Positions 9,328 through 19,100 of a DNA stretch of 64,000 bases are shown in pieces. The position numbers were made by a program, and so were the translations under genes. Positions within the stretch are counted from its first letter, which is position 1. Each line of letters begins with the position of its first letter. The notes under the pieces were generated by a model. That model did not search any database, was not told where the DNA came from, and saw nothing but the letters and a program-made list of their open reading frames with translations. The stretch covers positions 186,001 through 250,000 of the forward strand of contig NZ_CP183834.1 in the NCBI RefSeq assembly GCF_049675895.1, written 5' to 3'. The stretch is from Ampullimonas aquatilis (lineage in GTDB: Bacteria > Pseudomonadota > Gammaproteobacteria > Burkholderiales > Burkholderiaceae_D).

Positions 9328-10419
9328 ATGAAACGTCGTACCTTTACTACCGCGCTTGGTGCACTAGTACCTATTGTTGGATTAAACCCATTACGTGCAT
9401 TTGGCGCAGATGACAAGCCCACTGTCATCAGAGTAAGTTTCCCGGGTGCTGGAACTGGTGGTCGACCAGTCGTCGGTGCATCGTTCCCTGCCAATTCTCA
9501 TCTGCAGCGGGCGATTGATGAAGAATTCAAAGCTGACAATATCAAGATTGAATGGAAATTTTTTCCAGGTGCAGGCCCTGCCTTGAATGAATCTTTCGCC
9601 AATGGCTTGACCGATTTTGCTTTTGGTCATGGTGATTTACCGCTGATTGTTGGTCGTTCCACTGGGCTAAAACATAAAATCCTGTTGTCATCAGGTCGTG
9701 GTGGTGATAGCTATTTTGTAGTGCCAGCAGGCTCAAACACGAAGCACTTGAACGAACTCAAAGGCAAGCGTTTATCGACCTTCAAGGGTACCGCGGGCCA
9801 ACTTCAGTTATACCGTTTTCTTGAAAAGTTTGGTGCAAGTGATAAAGATTTTCGCATTATCAGCTTGGATCGTGATTCAACGCTGGCTGCTTTGTCGACC
9901 GGTGATATTGATGGAACGATCATCGCCCCATTTGATTTGGAGGCGCGAGGCGTGGCACGCCGGATTCATGAGGTCAAGGCTGACCCTTATATTTTACGTC
10001 CTGGTTCAGTCTGGGTTGGTGAAGAGTTTGAGAAGAAATATCCAGAAATTGTTCAGCGGGTTGTAACGCGTTTGGTCAAGGTAGCTCAATGGAGTACCCT
10101 TGAAGCCAATCGTGAAAAGCAGTATCAACTATGGTCAACCTCAGGTACGCCCTATGTGGACTATAAGACCGAATGGGACTCTACCAAAGATCTGCGTGAA
10201 CGGGTTAACCCCTTGCTGGATGATTACTACCATGCAAGCATTCAGAAATCGATCGAGGAAATCAAGAACTATAAATTGATTCGCCGCGATGTGCCTTATG
10301 AAGGTTGGGTAGAACCTAAATATTTGAATACTGCGCTGAAGGAATTGAAACTTGAAGATTATTGGCCACAGTTTGATGCGCAAGGCAAGGTCAAGGTGCC
10401 TGGGCGTAAGTTAGCCTAA
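9328..10419 (+). CDS. ABC transporter substrate-binding protein, sulfonate/sulfate-ester type (TauA/SsuA/AtsR-like)
   Basis: 363 residues from ATG 9328, which has AAAGGA 7 bases upstream; a longer frame from TTG 9307 would place the Shine-Dalgarno inside the gene. The N-terminus MKRRTFTTALGALVPIVG is a twin-arginine-like signal, cleaved near the ALRAFGA region. The mature part follows the NitT/TauT fold: a long helix-strand pattern with a SRGGDSYFVVPAGS segment and a LKGKRLSTFKGTAGQLQLYRF stretch in the ligand-binding core. Such proteins deliver sulfonates, taurine or sulfate esters to the permeases. With a sulfatase and SfnR-like regulator nearby, and with no SsuD or TauD desulfonating enzyme in the window, sulfate esters are as likely as sulfonates. 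Confidence 0.85.
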   Translation: MKRRTFTTALGALVPIVGLNPLRAFGADDKPTVIRVSFPGAGTGGRPVVGASFPANSHLQRAIDEEFKADNIKIEWKFFPGAGPALNESFANGLTDFAFGHGDLPLIVGRSTGLKHKILLSSGRGGDSYFVVPAGSNTKHLNELKGKRLSTFKGTAGQLQLYRFLEKFGASDKDFRIISLDRDSTLAALSTGDIDGTIIAPFDLEARGVARRIHEVKADPYILRPGSVWVGEEFEKKYPEIVQRVVTRLVKVAQWSTLEANREKQYQLWSTSGTPYVDYKTEWDSTKDLRERVNPLLDDYYHASIQKSIEEIKNYKLIRRDVPYEGWVEPKYLNTALKELKLEDYWPQFDAQGKVKVPGRKLA

Positions 10420-10445
10420 TTGTTTTACTTTTGGGAGGATAAGTC

Positions 10446-11294
10446 ATGTCTGTAGTATCCACTGATTACCGTGTATTCAAACCAGCGCAACGTGCTGATT
10501 TTGATTTTATTAGTCTGTTAAGACAGCATTTTTTGCGGCCAGTAATCCGAATTGGCACCGGCTTGCTACTACCGGTATTGCTATTGGGGTTGTGGCAGCT
10601 GGCGGTAAATCAGCAATGGCTTCCAGAGCAAATTCTTCCGGCACCTGAATTGGTGTGGCAGTCGCTTAATGAATTGTGGCAGTCAGGTGAGCTGCAATCT
10701 CATATTGCCATCAGCGCATCAAGAGTGGGTTGGGGTCTGCTGATCGGAACGTTGATTGGTCTGATACTCGGGTTTGGCATGGGACTATCTGAATCATTCA
10801 AGGCTTATCTTTTCCCAAGTTTTAGCGTGATATCGCAATTTCCTGTTTTAGGTTGGATACCGTTGCTGATTATTTTTGCTGGTATTGATGAGGCACTCAA
10901 AATCTCTGCTATTGCCATTGCTGTCGTGGTTCCTGTGGCGGTTAATACCTTAAAAGGGATTGCCAATATTCCACGTACTTTTTTTGAAGTTGCCAAAGTG
11001 TATCGTTTTACCTGGCCACAAATTATTGGCAAAGTTGTCTTGCCGGCGGCTATGCCCAGTTTGTTCAATGGTTTGCGTCAAGCAGTCATGCAAGCCTGGT
11101 TAACGCTGGTGTTTGTTGAGCTATTGGCATCCAGTGAAGGAATTGGATATTTGATGGTCTGGGGCCGTCAACTGGCACAGCTGGATTTGGTCATTGTTGG
11201 GATGGTGGTAATTGGTGCAATTGGTGTCACTCTTGATCTGGCATTACGTTTTATTGAAGCAAGGCTGCAGACCTGGCGTGTCTCTGCATTTTGA
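10446..11294 (+). CDS. ABC transporter permease, TauC/SsuC-like (1)
   Basis: 282 residues with about six membrane segments in the binding-protein-dependent permease fold. The EAA-like cytoplasmic loop (FFEVAKVYRFTWPQIIGKVVLPAAMPSL) contacts the ATPase. TGGGAGGATAAGTC before ATG 10446 gives a strong ribosome site. It is co-transcribed between the binding protein and a second permease. Two different permease genes imply a heterodimeric channel, unlike E. coli SsuC or TauC, which are single genes acting as homodimers. Confidence 0.88.
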   Translation: MSVVSTDYRVFKPAQRADFDFISLLRQHFLRPVIRIGTGLLLPVLLLGLWQLAVNQQWLPEQILPAPELVWQSLNELWQSGELQSHIAISASRVGWGLLIGTLIGLILGFGMGLSESFKAYLFPSFSVISQFPVLGWIPLLIIFAGIDEALKISAIAIAVVVPVAVNTLKGIANIPRTFFEVAKVYRFTWPQIIGKVVLPAAMPSLFNGLRQAVMQAWLTLVFVELLASSEGIGYLMVWGRQLAQLDLVIVGMVVIGAIGVTLDLALRFIEARLQTWRVSAF

Positions 11295-11314
11295 ACTGGA
11301 AAAGGTTGAGCATT

Positions 11315-12187
11315 ATGTCGGAGCTTGTTAACACATTACCATCGGAAATTGTTTCTTCAGATGGAGCCATCCCTGATGTTAAGGAGGCTGAAAAAAAGCC
11401 TAAAAGATTGTCTCTTATACAAGCATGGAAAAAAATTGATTTCCGTGGCTGGATCCTACCAGTTGGCTTGCTGTTTGTTTGGTGGTTAATCACCGCAGAA
11501 GGTTGGGTCAATACGCGTTTGATTGTCCCGCCTGGCAATGTGATCAAAGTTGCTTTACAAACCTTGCAAGACCCTTTGTTTTATCAAGGTGTTCTATTCA
11601 GTCTGGGTAGAGACATTTCTGGGTTTGTTGTGGGTTCACTTGGTGGCGTGATCCTGGGAACTGTGCTTGGGGTGTCGCGACTGGCTGATCGAATAGTTGG
11701 ACCAACATTTCACACAGTAAGACAAATTTCCCTGTTTGCCTGGTTGCCGATTCTTTCTTCATGGCTTGGCTATGGGGAGCTGTCAAAACTGGTATTCATT
11801 TCGCTATCAACTTTATATCCTGTGGCGCTCGGCAGCTTTGAAGGGGTGAGGGGAGTCAGCAAAGCACATGCAGAGGTCGCCAAGGTTTTCCGCTTTTCGC
11901 GCTCACAAACCTTGTTCAAGTTGATTCTTCCATCAGCAACCCCTCAGATAGCAACTGGTTTAACGCTGGGTTTGGTCTATGCTTGGGTAGCGACGATCGG
12001 CTCGGAGTTTTTGTTGGCAAACTGGGGTAACGGTCTCGGTAATATTGTCATCAAAGGTCGAGCTGCTTTCAATATTGAGTTGATTATCTTCGGTATGCTG
12101 GTGATTGGTGCTGTTGGCGTTGTTTTAAATAGTGTCGCAGCTCGTATTGAAGCCTATGTTTTACGTTGGCGTGATCATCGCGTCTAA
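11315..12187 (+). CDS. ABC transporter permease, TauC/SsuC-like (2)
   Basis: 290 residues from ATG 11315 (GGAAAAGG about 10 bases upstream); an upstream TTG at 11291 in the same frame overlaps the previous stop and is less likely. A cytoplasmic N-terminal stretch of about 45 residues precedes six predicted helices. The EAA loop reads HAEVAKVFRFSRSQTLFKLILPSATPQI. It is a paralogue of the preceding permease and is presumed to be the other half of the channel. Confidence 0.87.
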   Translation: MSELVNTLPSEIVSSDGAIPDVKEAEKKPKRLSLIQAWKKIDFRGWILPVGLLFVWWLITAEGWVNTRLIVPPGNVIKVALQTLQDPLFYQGVLFSLGRDISGFVVGSLGGVILGTVLGVSRLADRIVGPTFHTVRQISLFAWLPILSSWLGYGELSKLVFISLSTLYPVALGSFEGVRGVSKAHAEVAKVFRFSRSQTLFKLILPSATPQIATGLTLGLVYAWVATIGSEFLLANWGNGLGNIVIKGRAAFNIELIIFGMLVIGAVGVVLNSVAARIEAYVLRWRDHRV

Positions 12188-12214
12188 TTATTTTTCAATT
12201 TGGAGTGTCCACTT

Positions 12215-12985
12215 ATGGCACATGCAGCTACGCTAGAAATTTCCAATTTAAGTAAACAGTACAAGGTTAAGGGTGAAGCACTTTCTGTGCTGGAAAATAT
12301 TCATTTATCCATCAAACCAGGTGAATTCATTAGTATTGTTGGATCAAGTGGATGTGGTAAATCAACGCTGTTGCGCTTGTTGATCGGATTGGATAGTGAA
12401 TACCAAGGAGAGATCCTGTTAGATGGTAATCGCATTGTCAGTACCAGTCTGGAGCGCGGTATTGTGTTTCAGGAGCATCGTTTATTTCCCTGGTTAACGG
12501 TTGAACAGAATATCAGTCTTGGGCTTCTCAATGCACCAGGTACTGACCAAGAGAAAACTGCTTCTGTGAAAGAGCATATCGCTTTGGTAGGGTTGCAAGG
12601 ATTTGAAGAAGCCTATCCTGGTCAATTATCCGGTGGCATGTCGCAACGTGTTGCAATTGCGCGTGCTTTGGTGAATCGTCCAGAAGTATTATTACTCGAT
12701 GAACCCTTTGGTGCGCTTGATACAGTGACCCGCACGCATCTTCAGCAAGAGTTGCAGAGAATTTGGGAACAGGAAGGTATCACCATGATTCTTGTAACGC
12801 ATGATGTCGAAGAAGCTGTCTATCTTGGTGATAGAGTCGTTGTGATGTTGCCCCGACCTGGCCGAATCAAGAAAATTATTGATGTTCCCTTGGCTCGTCC
12901 TCGGGATCGAACTGGTCAGGAGTTCGCAAATTTTGAGGAAAGTGTTCTCAATGAATTTGGTGGCAAGAAATACGATCTGGGTTGA
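12215..12985 (+). CDS. ABC transporter ATP-binding protein, TauB/SsuB-like
   Basis: 256 residues from ATG 12215, with TGGAG 9 bases upstream (a TTG at 12200 overlaps that site). Walker A GSSGCGKST, signature LSGGMSQRVAIARAL, Walker B LLLDEPFGALD and the switch histidine in LVTHDVEEAVYLGD are all present. The C-terminal MLPRPGRIKKIIDVPLARPRDR is typical of nitrate/sulfonate/taurine transporters. It closes the porin-transporter operon and is followed by a bidirectional terminator. Confidence 0.9.
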   Translation: MAHAATLEISNLSKQYKVKGEALSVLENIHLSIKPGEFISIVGSSGCGKSTLLRLLIGLDSEYQGEILLDGNRIVSTSLERGIVFQEHRLFPWLTVEQNISLGLLNAPGTDQEKTASVKEHIALVGLQGFEEAYPGQLSGGMSQRVAIARALVNRPEVLLLDEPFGALDTVTRTHLQQELQRIWEQEGITMILVTHDVEEAVYLGDRVVVMLPRPGRIKKIIDVPLARPRDRTGQEFANFEESVLNEFGGKKYDLG

Positions 12986-13030
12986 CGATATTTAATACCT
13001 ATATCAGATTCTGTTTGAATTTACTTAAAT

Positions 13031-13063
13031 AAAAAACCGCTCTCAAAAACTGAGCGGTTTTTT
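13031..13063. terminator. Bidirectional rho-independent terminator
   Basis: Perfect 12-base arms (AAAAAACCGCTC and GAGCGGTTTTTT) enclose a 9-base loop, giving A-run and T-run on both sides. It separates the ABC operon (+) from the rhodanese-like gene (-). Confidence 0.9.
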
Positions 13064-13078
13064 ATTTGCGAATACTAA

Positions 13079-13564
13079 TTATTGTTTTGGTGGCGGTGCG
13101 GTGATTCGACTTACTGTACCACCTTGTTCTTCGTAATCTAATGTTCCTGCTGCGCCTGCAACTTTGTAGCCTTTACCTGTGAGTAAGTCACCTGCTTCAC
13201 CAGCCCGATGCGCCCGATTGGACACCGTAATAATGGCACGTTCCTTAGGAATGTATTTCAGATTTTTTTCGAGTTCTTTGATTTGGATACTCAAAAAAGC
13301 TGGAAATGAACCTTTTGAAATTAATTCATCTGGTCTTCTTACGTCGATGATGACCACCTTTTCTGGTTTGGCTAACAGGGTATCAATCTGTGCGCGATTA
13401 AGCTGTTTGGTTTTATAAATCCAGGGTTGTGCCTGTGGGGCAGGGCTGTTGGCTGCAGGTGTTGTTTGTTGAGCGAAGGTAACAGAGCTCAGCAGACTTA
13501 AAGTAATAAGCAGGGTTGTCTTAATTGTGGTCATAACAAGTAACTTTCTGGTTGATGTATTCAT
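13079..13564 (-). CDS. Exported rhodanese-like domain protein lacking the active-site cysteine
   Basis: 161 residues, or 151 if translation starts at the inner ATG (13534), which would give a more compact signal peptide (TTIKTTLLITLSLLSSVTFAQ). The rhodanese fold is seen from residue 55: VIIDVRRPDE at 71-80 and the active loop ITVSNRAHRAGEA at 112-124. In rhodaneses the first loop residue is a catalytic Cys; here it is Ser115, and there is no Cys anywhere in the protein. It therefore cannot carry a persulfide in the classical way and may bind a sulfur compound or a partner. A sigma-54 promoter on the minus strand lies 87 bases before the first ATG, tying it to the sulfatase and transporter genes. 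Confidence 0.8.
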   Translation of the reverse strand: MNTSTRKLLVMTTIKTTLLITLSLLSSVTFAQQTTPAANSPAPQAQPWIYKTKQLNRAQIDTLLAKPEKVVIIDVRRPDELISKGSFPAFLSIQIKELEKNLKYIPKERAIITVSNRAHRAGEAGDLLTGKGYKVAGAAGTLDYEEQGGTVSRITAPPPKQ

Positions 13565-13650
13565 GTTAATTGCGCTTTAGCGCTGATCTGGAGAAGATGC
13601 TTTAAAGATTCCTATTGCAACTTTTTGAGAAATGGAACAGAAGTAACTTT

Positions 13651-13665
13651 GCAACTTACATGCCA
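13651..13665 (-). promoter_or_regulatory. Sigma-54 promoter of the rhodanese-like gene
   Basis: Read on the minus strand the site is TGGCATGTAAGTTGC, with T before it and A after it, GG and GC 10 bases apart. It is the best match in the window to TGGCAC-N5-TTGC. Transcription would start near 13639. The rest of 13565-13872 is AT-rich and shows no other clear signal. Confidence 0.75.
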
Positions 13666-13872
13666 ATAGATGATCCAAGGGGTATGCGTTAAATACTTAT
13701 AAGAAACGGTCTTATTCTTTTAATATTCAATATTTTATTTAAAATTGGACAAAATCTATCATTATTTATGACGATCAAATATGCCGAGTTGTTGCTCCAT
13801 CAGCATTACTTGTTTTTCTAATGTTTAATGACCAGCAGATAAAAATCGTCCTATCATCATCGGATTGTTGTA

Positions 13873-14535
13873 ATGAATATTGATTTGTATATCAAAATTT
13901 TTTCAAAAATCATCTTATGTAATGCTTTTGCATGCACGATGCTATCGGCGTGTTCATCATTAACTGAACAATCAATTGCTATTGATAAAAGTCAACGATT
14001 GACTGGTTATGGATTTTCTATCTCAGCACCAAGAGAGGAAAATTGGAAATTAGGTGGGCGTAAAGACGATGGCATCATGTTTTATAAAAATCCGAATAAT
14101 CTGAAAAATTCAAATGATGATGTCTTTTACAGGCTAATAGCTGGGGTTGATATATTGAGCAGATCATCCACCTTATCAGGAATTACTAGTGAGACAGACC
14201 TTTTCAGTCATGCCAGGTTAATTCTGGCAGCTAGGTTACAGGTTGCAGGAAGGCAAATGATCTTGATGGAAGTTAAAAAAACTCTTTTCAAAGGTGTGGT
14301 TTGTACAGAGTATTTGACTGATCAGGTTGATCAATATGATCCAGAGAAAATCGATAAGCCTCGTTATGAATATAGCCAGCGAGGATACTTATGTCTTCAT
14401 CCTGACTCACCAAAATTATTGATTCAAATTTTTTATACCGAGCATTTTTTGCGTACATCGCCACCACTGAGGCGCATTAATGCTTCGAATCAAGAGAATT
14501 TTTTTCAACAATTTGATTTTGTTCATCTCAACTGA
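13873..14535 (+). CDS. Uncharacterised lipoprotein
   Basis: 220 residues. A hydrophobic signal with lipobox LSAC (Cys27) predicts a lipid-anchored periplasmic protein. The mature domain is unrecognised: a mixed sequence with GYGFSISAPREENWKLG near residue 44, a two-cysteine region (CTEYL, YLCLHP) and a C-terminal FFQQFDFVHLN. No catalytic motif is obvious. The low GC content matches the adjacent genes. It faces the sigma-54 activator gene tail to tail. Function unknown. Confidence 0.65.
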   Translation: MNIDLYIKIFSKIILCNAFACTMLSACSSLTEQSIAIDKSQRLTGYGFSISAPREENWKLGGRKDDGIMFYKNPNNLKNSNDDVFYRLIAGVDILSRSSTLSGITSETDLFSHARLILAARLQVAGRQMILMEVKKTLFKGVVCTEYLTDQVDQYDPEKIDKPRYEYSQRGYLCLHPDSPKLLIQIFYTEHFLRTSPPLRRINASNQENFFQQFDFVHLN

Positions 14536-14538
14536 TGA

Positions 14539-14570
14539 CTATAAGCCATCGTTAATAGCGTGGCTTATAG
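14539..14570. terminator. Hairpin between convergent lipoprotein and activator genes
   Basis: Ten-base perfect arms CTATAAGCCA and TGGCTTATAG around a 12-base loop. It begins 4 bases after the lipoprotein stop. There is no strong T-run, so it is a stem-loop that may end or stabilise both transcripts. Confidence 0.6.
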
Positions 14571-14591
14571 CAGGCTGTAAATCATGAATGA

Positions 14592-15770
14592 TTATTGAGT
14601 AGGAGAAATCGACTCATTGATGGGTAATACAATCGAATTGCTGGTATCAGGCGCTAAATTTGTATCTAAGCCAATCAAGCTGAATCGCTTGAGATGAGTG
14701 CGCAATATATTCCTGCTGATTCCAAGTATCTTAGCCGTATGTACCTGATTTTTATTGCACCAAGTAAAGGCAGTGCGAATGACTGTTTCTTCTATGCTGT
14801 CAAATAAATTCTGTTCGTCATTGTCAATCAGTTCGCCGATCAGCTTTTCTAGACGTTGTTTTGCTGAATGAATAGTTTCAGCAACATTGACTTTGTTTGC
14901 ATCAGCCTGAGATGAAATTTCATTTCTTTTAGACGCAGTATCATGCGATTGATGATTTTTTCTATGCATTGCGCCAACCAGTCTGAGATCATCACCCTGT
15001 ATGACATCATCATGACAGACGATCAAGGCATAATGAATTACATTTTCCAGTTCTCGAATGTTACCTGGCCAATCATAAGATTGAAGAGCATCTTTTGCAT
15101 CAGCTGATAGAGTGATATTTTTAAGTTTTAATTTATCACCATAAGTAACTATAAAATGATTGGCCAATGGCAAGATATCCCCGGGCCGGTCGCATAGGGG
15201 CGGCAAATTGATAACGGCGACACTCAAACGATAATAGAGATCGGATCGAAATCGATCAGCTTCTATGGCTTTATGTAAATCAACATTGGTAGCCGCGATA
15301 AGACGGACATCAAGTGCTATTGGTCGTCGAGAACCTAGCCTGACAACTTGTCGTTCTTGTAATACGCGTAACAATTTCACCTGTAGGGCTAGGGATAGAT
15401 CACCAATTTCATCAAGAAAAAGTGTGCCACCATTGGCAGTTTCAAACCATCCAGCTCTTGCCTGACTTGCTCCGGTGAATGCGCCAGTTTCATGACCGAA
15501 TAATTCGGCGTCAATCAGTGACTCACTAAATGCGCCGCAATTGACAGCAATAAAAGGCCCTTCACGTCCACTTAAATCATGAATGTGTCTGGCAACCAAT
15601 TCTTTTCCTGTACCAGTTTGTCCAATGATTAGAGAGGTTGCATCACTTCGTGCAATTCGTTCCACCTGTTCCAGTAATTCAATAGAGCGAGGATCGTGGA
15701 AAAGAAGTGCTTTGGCACGAATTGACAGTACCATGCCTTGTGAATCTGGAAAAGTGAGTAGTTTGTTCAC
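14592..15770 (-). CDS. Sigma-54-dependent activator without receiver domain (SfnR-like)
   Basis: 392 residues from GTG 15770. Only about 40 residues precede the AAA+ domain: Walker A GQTGTGKE at 50-57 and the sigma-54-contacting loop GAFTGA at 96-101, followed by FLDEIGD (Walker B). A C-terminal Fis-type helix-turn-helix (TAKILGISRNILRTHLKRF) lies near 345. Absence of an N-terminal sensory domain and the LSIRAKALLFHDPRS opening recall SfnR, which activates sulfone and sulfonate genes in Pseudomonas during sulfate limitation and is controlled by its own expression. It sits amid six candidate sigma-54 promoters and is the only such activator here, so it is the natural regulator of them. I see no -24/-12 site before its own start. 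Confidence 0.85.
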   Translation of the reverse strand: MNKLLTFPDSQGMVLSIRAKALLFHDPRSIELLEQVERIARSDATSLIIGQTGTGKELVARHIHDLSGREGPFIAVNCGAFSESLIDAELFGHETGAFTGASQARAGWFETANGGTLFLDEIGDLSLALQVKLLRVLQERQVVRLGSRRPIALDVRLIAATNVDLHKAIEADRFRSDLYYRLSVAVINLPPLCDRPGDILPLANHFIVTYGDKLKLKNITLSADAKDALQSYDWPGNIRELENVIHYALIVCHDDVIQGDDLRLVGAMHRKNHQSHDTASKRNEISSQADANKVNVAETIHSAKQRLEKLIGELIDNDEQNLFDSIEETVIRTAFTWCNKNQVHTAKILGISRNILRTHLKRFSLIGLDTNLAPDTSNSIVLPINESISPTQ

Positions 15771-16007
15771 GCCAATGCCTAAAATATTATTGAGACAAAG
15801 ATTAGTGAGAACTGTTGAATTTGAAAACGAATGATTTCAACAATCTATATTCATAAATTGATAATGTGCATCGTTACAGTCACGCCAGCGATTTTCTCCT
15901 AATAGTTATGCAGCATCTTGTGTTGCTAGGCCAACAATATTTCGGTTTATTTTGGTCAATTTTCAACATCCGGAGCTGAGTTTGTCTTGTTGTAGAGGAT
16001 TTTGGCC

Positions 16008-16022
16008 TGGTCTGAAAATTGC
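16008..16022 (+). promoter_or_regulatory. Candidate sigma-54 promoter of the RND operon (weaker)
   Basis: TGGTCTGAAAATTGC keeps TGG, TTGC and the 10-base GG-GC spacing, but the CAC part of the -24 element is TCT. Transcription would start near 16034, 145 bases before the RND gene. The rest of 15771-16178 shows nothing else clear. Confidence 0.45.
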
Positions 16023-16178
16023 GGATATTGTTCAACGCATTGTCAAGATGCACAAATAGAACTTGCGCAAGATGATGAGTGACGCACGGGTTATGGCGGC
16101 TTATTCTGTTGATGGGTATGTGCATCCGACGATTCAAAAGTCTGCGTCAGCGTGAAAATCAAATAATCATCTTTAATT

Positions 16179-19100
16179 ATGTGGATCGTTCAGATCGCGC
16201 TTCGGCGACCTTATACTTTTATTGTTGCAGCATTGCTCATTTTGCTGGCAACACCTTTTGTTTTGCTTCGCACCGCTATTGACGTTTTTCCGGAAGTTGA
16301 TATTCCTGTCGTTGCTATTCTCCAGTCTTACACGGGATTAAGCGCTCAAGAAATGAAGGATCGGATCACGACACCGATTGAGCGTAATTTAGCTAATTCA
16401 GTGAGTGATATGGAGCACGTCGAATCGCAGACGCTGCCAGGTTTGGCGGTGATCAAGGTGTTCTTTCAGCCAGATGTTGATATTGCAACGGGTATTTCTC
16501 AGTTAGTGGCTGCCACTCAGGGGTCATTGCGCTCACTTCCACCTGGTACGACTCCACCTACGATTATCAAATATTCAGCGTCCAGCTTGCCTATATTGCA
16601 ACTGGGTCTGAGTAGTGCAACACTGTCTGATCAAGAATTGAATGACCAAGCCTTCAATAATTTGCGTCCTAGCTTTGTCACTATTCCAGGGGTTGCGGTA
16701 ACTTTTCCATATGGTGGGAAAAATCGCCAAGTTTCAGTTGATCTCGATCTTCCAGCGCTTACCGCACATGGACTTACTGCGGTGGATGTAGTGAATGCAA
16801 TTAGTGCTCAAAATTTAACGCTTCCTACCGGAACTGCAAAAATTGGTGCCACTGAGTTTGGTGTAGCGCTCAATGGTTCACCCACAACAATGGCTGCATT
16901 GGGTGATATTCCTATATCCAATCATAGTGGTGTTAATGGCGCGATGGTATATGTTCGAGATGTGGCTAATGTCAGAGATGGTTTTCAGCCACAGACCAAT
17001 GTGGTTCGTCGTAATGGTGAGCGCGGTTTGTTGATGACGATTATGAAAAATGGGTCAGCCTCAACTTTGTCAATCATCAAGAAAATATTTGAAGTCTTGC
17101 CAAAAGCTGCGGCTACCTTACCACCGGATATCAACATTACACCGTTAGCAGATCAGTCAGTATTTGTTAGTGCCGCAATTAACGGTGTGGTACAGGAGGC
17201 ATTGATTGCTGGTGCTTTAACAGCAGCATTGATTCTATTATTCCTTGGTAACTGGCGTAGTACGGCAATCATTGCCGTTTCTATTCCATTGTCAATTTTG
17301 TGTTCTCTCATCATGCTGTATTTGATCGGTCAAACAATCAATATCATGACGTTGGGAGGATTGGCCCTGGCCGTGGGTATTTTGGTTGATGATGCAACGG
17401 TAGAGATAGAGAATATCGAGCGCCAGCTACATTTTGGTAAAAGCCCTAAACAAGCCATACTTGATGGCGCGGCGGAGATCGCTACACCGGCCTTGGTCTC
17501 AACACTATGCATTTGTATTGTATTTGTGCCAATGTTCTTCCTTGAGGGGGTGGCTCATTATTTGTTTGTGCCTTTGGCTGAGGCGGTGGTATTTGCCATG
17601 TTGGCATCCTGGATATTGTCACGCACGTTGATACCGACATTAGTCATGTATTTAATGCAATACCGTGTTCATCAGGTTGATCATGAAAAGTCAATCAGTT
17701 TACTGCGACGTGTTCATCTGGTATTTGATAATGGCTTCGAGCGTATACGGCATCAATACGTCGTTTTGCTAGCTTATCTATTGCAGCGTAAATTGGTATT
17801 CGGTAGTATTTTTTTAATTTTCTCAATATTATCTCTGGCGATTTATCCTTTACTGGGGCGTGATTTCTTTCCAACTGTCGATGCGGGGCAAATGCGTTTG
17901 CATGTGCGAGCACCAGTTGGAACAAGGGTAGAAGAAATGCCAAATCTGATCGACAAGGTTGAGCAAGTGATTAAACGTATCATTCCAAAACAGGAGCTGA
18001 CTTCGGTTATTGATATTATCGGTGGTCCATATACCCCATTTAATACGCTGTATAACAATAATGGTACTTTCGATGGCAGCGATACCGAAATTATGCTTTC
18101 ATTGGAAAAAGGACATGCCCCAACCAATGAATATATGCGTCAATTACGTTCGGTGCTTCCAAGAGAATTTCCGGGTTTGGAGTTTTATTTCCAACCCTCT
18201 GATATGGTCAGCCAGACATTAAATTTTGGCCTTAGTGCACCGATTGATATTCAATTTACTGGCAATAACACGAAGGAAAATCTGAAATTAGTGAGCGAAC
18301 TAGTCAATCAGATCAGGCAGGTGCCTGGTGTGGTGGATGCCAATATTTATCAGCGTTTTAATCGGCATACCAAATCATTGGAAATGAATCGTTCTGAACT
18401 TTTGCAAACGGGTTTAGTAGCTCGTGATGTTGCCCAGAATGCACTTATTTCTTTGAGTTCGAGCTTTCAGACTGCGCCGACTTATTGGTTGAATCCGGCA
18501 AATGGCAATGTATTAAGCGTCTCAGTGCAATCGCTTCAGCACGACATTGATAGTCTCGATGCCTTATTGCATATTCCGGTCAATGCTTCTTCCAGTGGCA
18601 ATGGTCCTGGTAGCAACTTGCCACAATTACTTGGTGATGTCGTGCGTGTGAAGTCTACGACTGAGCAAGCCAATTTTTCACGTTATAACCTACAACCTGT
18701 TATTGATATTTATACCAGTGTGGATGGCCGCGATCTTGGTAGTACATATGCGGAAATTAATCAATTGATCGAAACAATTCGTGCCAAGCTGCCCAGAGGT
18801 TCGGATATCAACGTGCATGGCCAGGTGTTGACGATGCAGAGTGCCTTTTCCAGTCTTGGTGTTGGCCTCATCGTGGCTATCATATTGGTATATCTATTGA
18901 TTGTGGTCAACTTTCAATCTTGGCTTGATGCCTTGATCATCATCACAGCTTTACCAGCTGCTTTGGCAGGTATTGCTTGGATTTTGTTTCTGACTGGAAC
19001 GACGCTTAGTGTGCCAGCACTGACAGGTGCAATCATGACCATTGGTGTGGCTACTGCAAATAGTATTTTATTGGTTTCTTTTGCGCGCGAGCGCCTAGCG

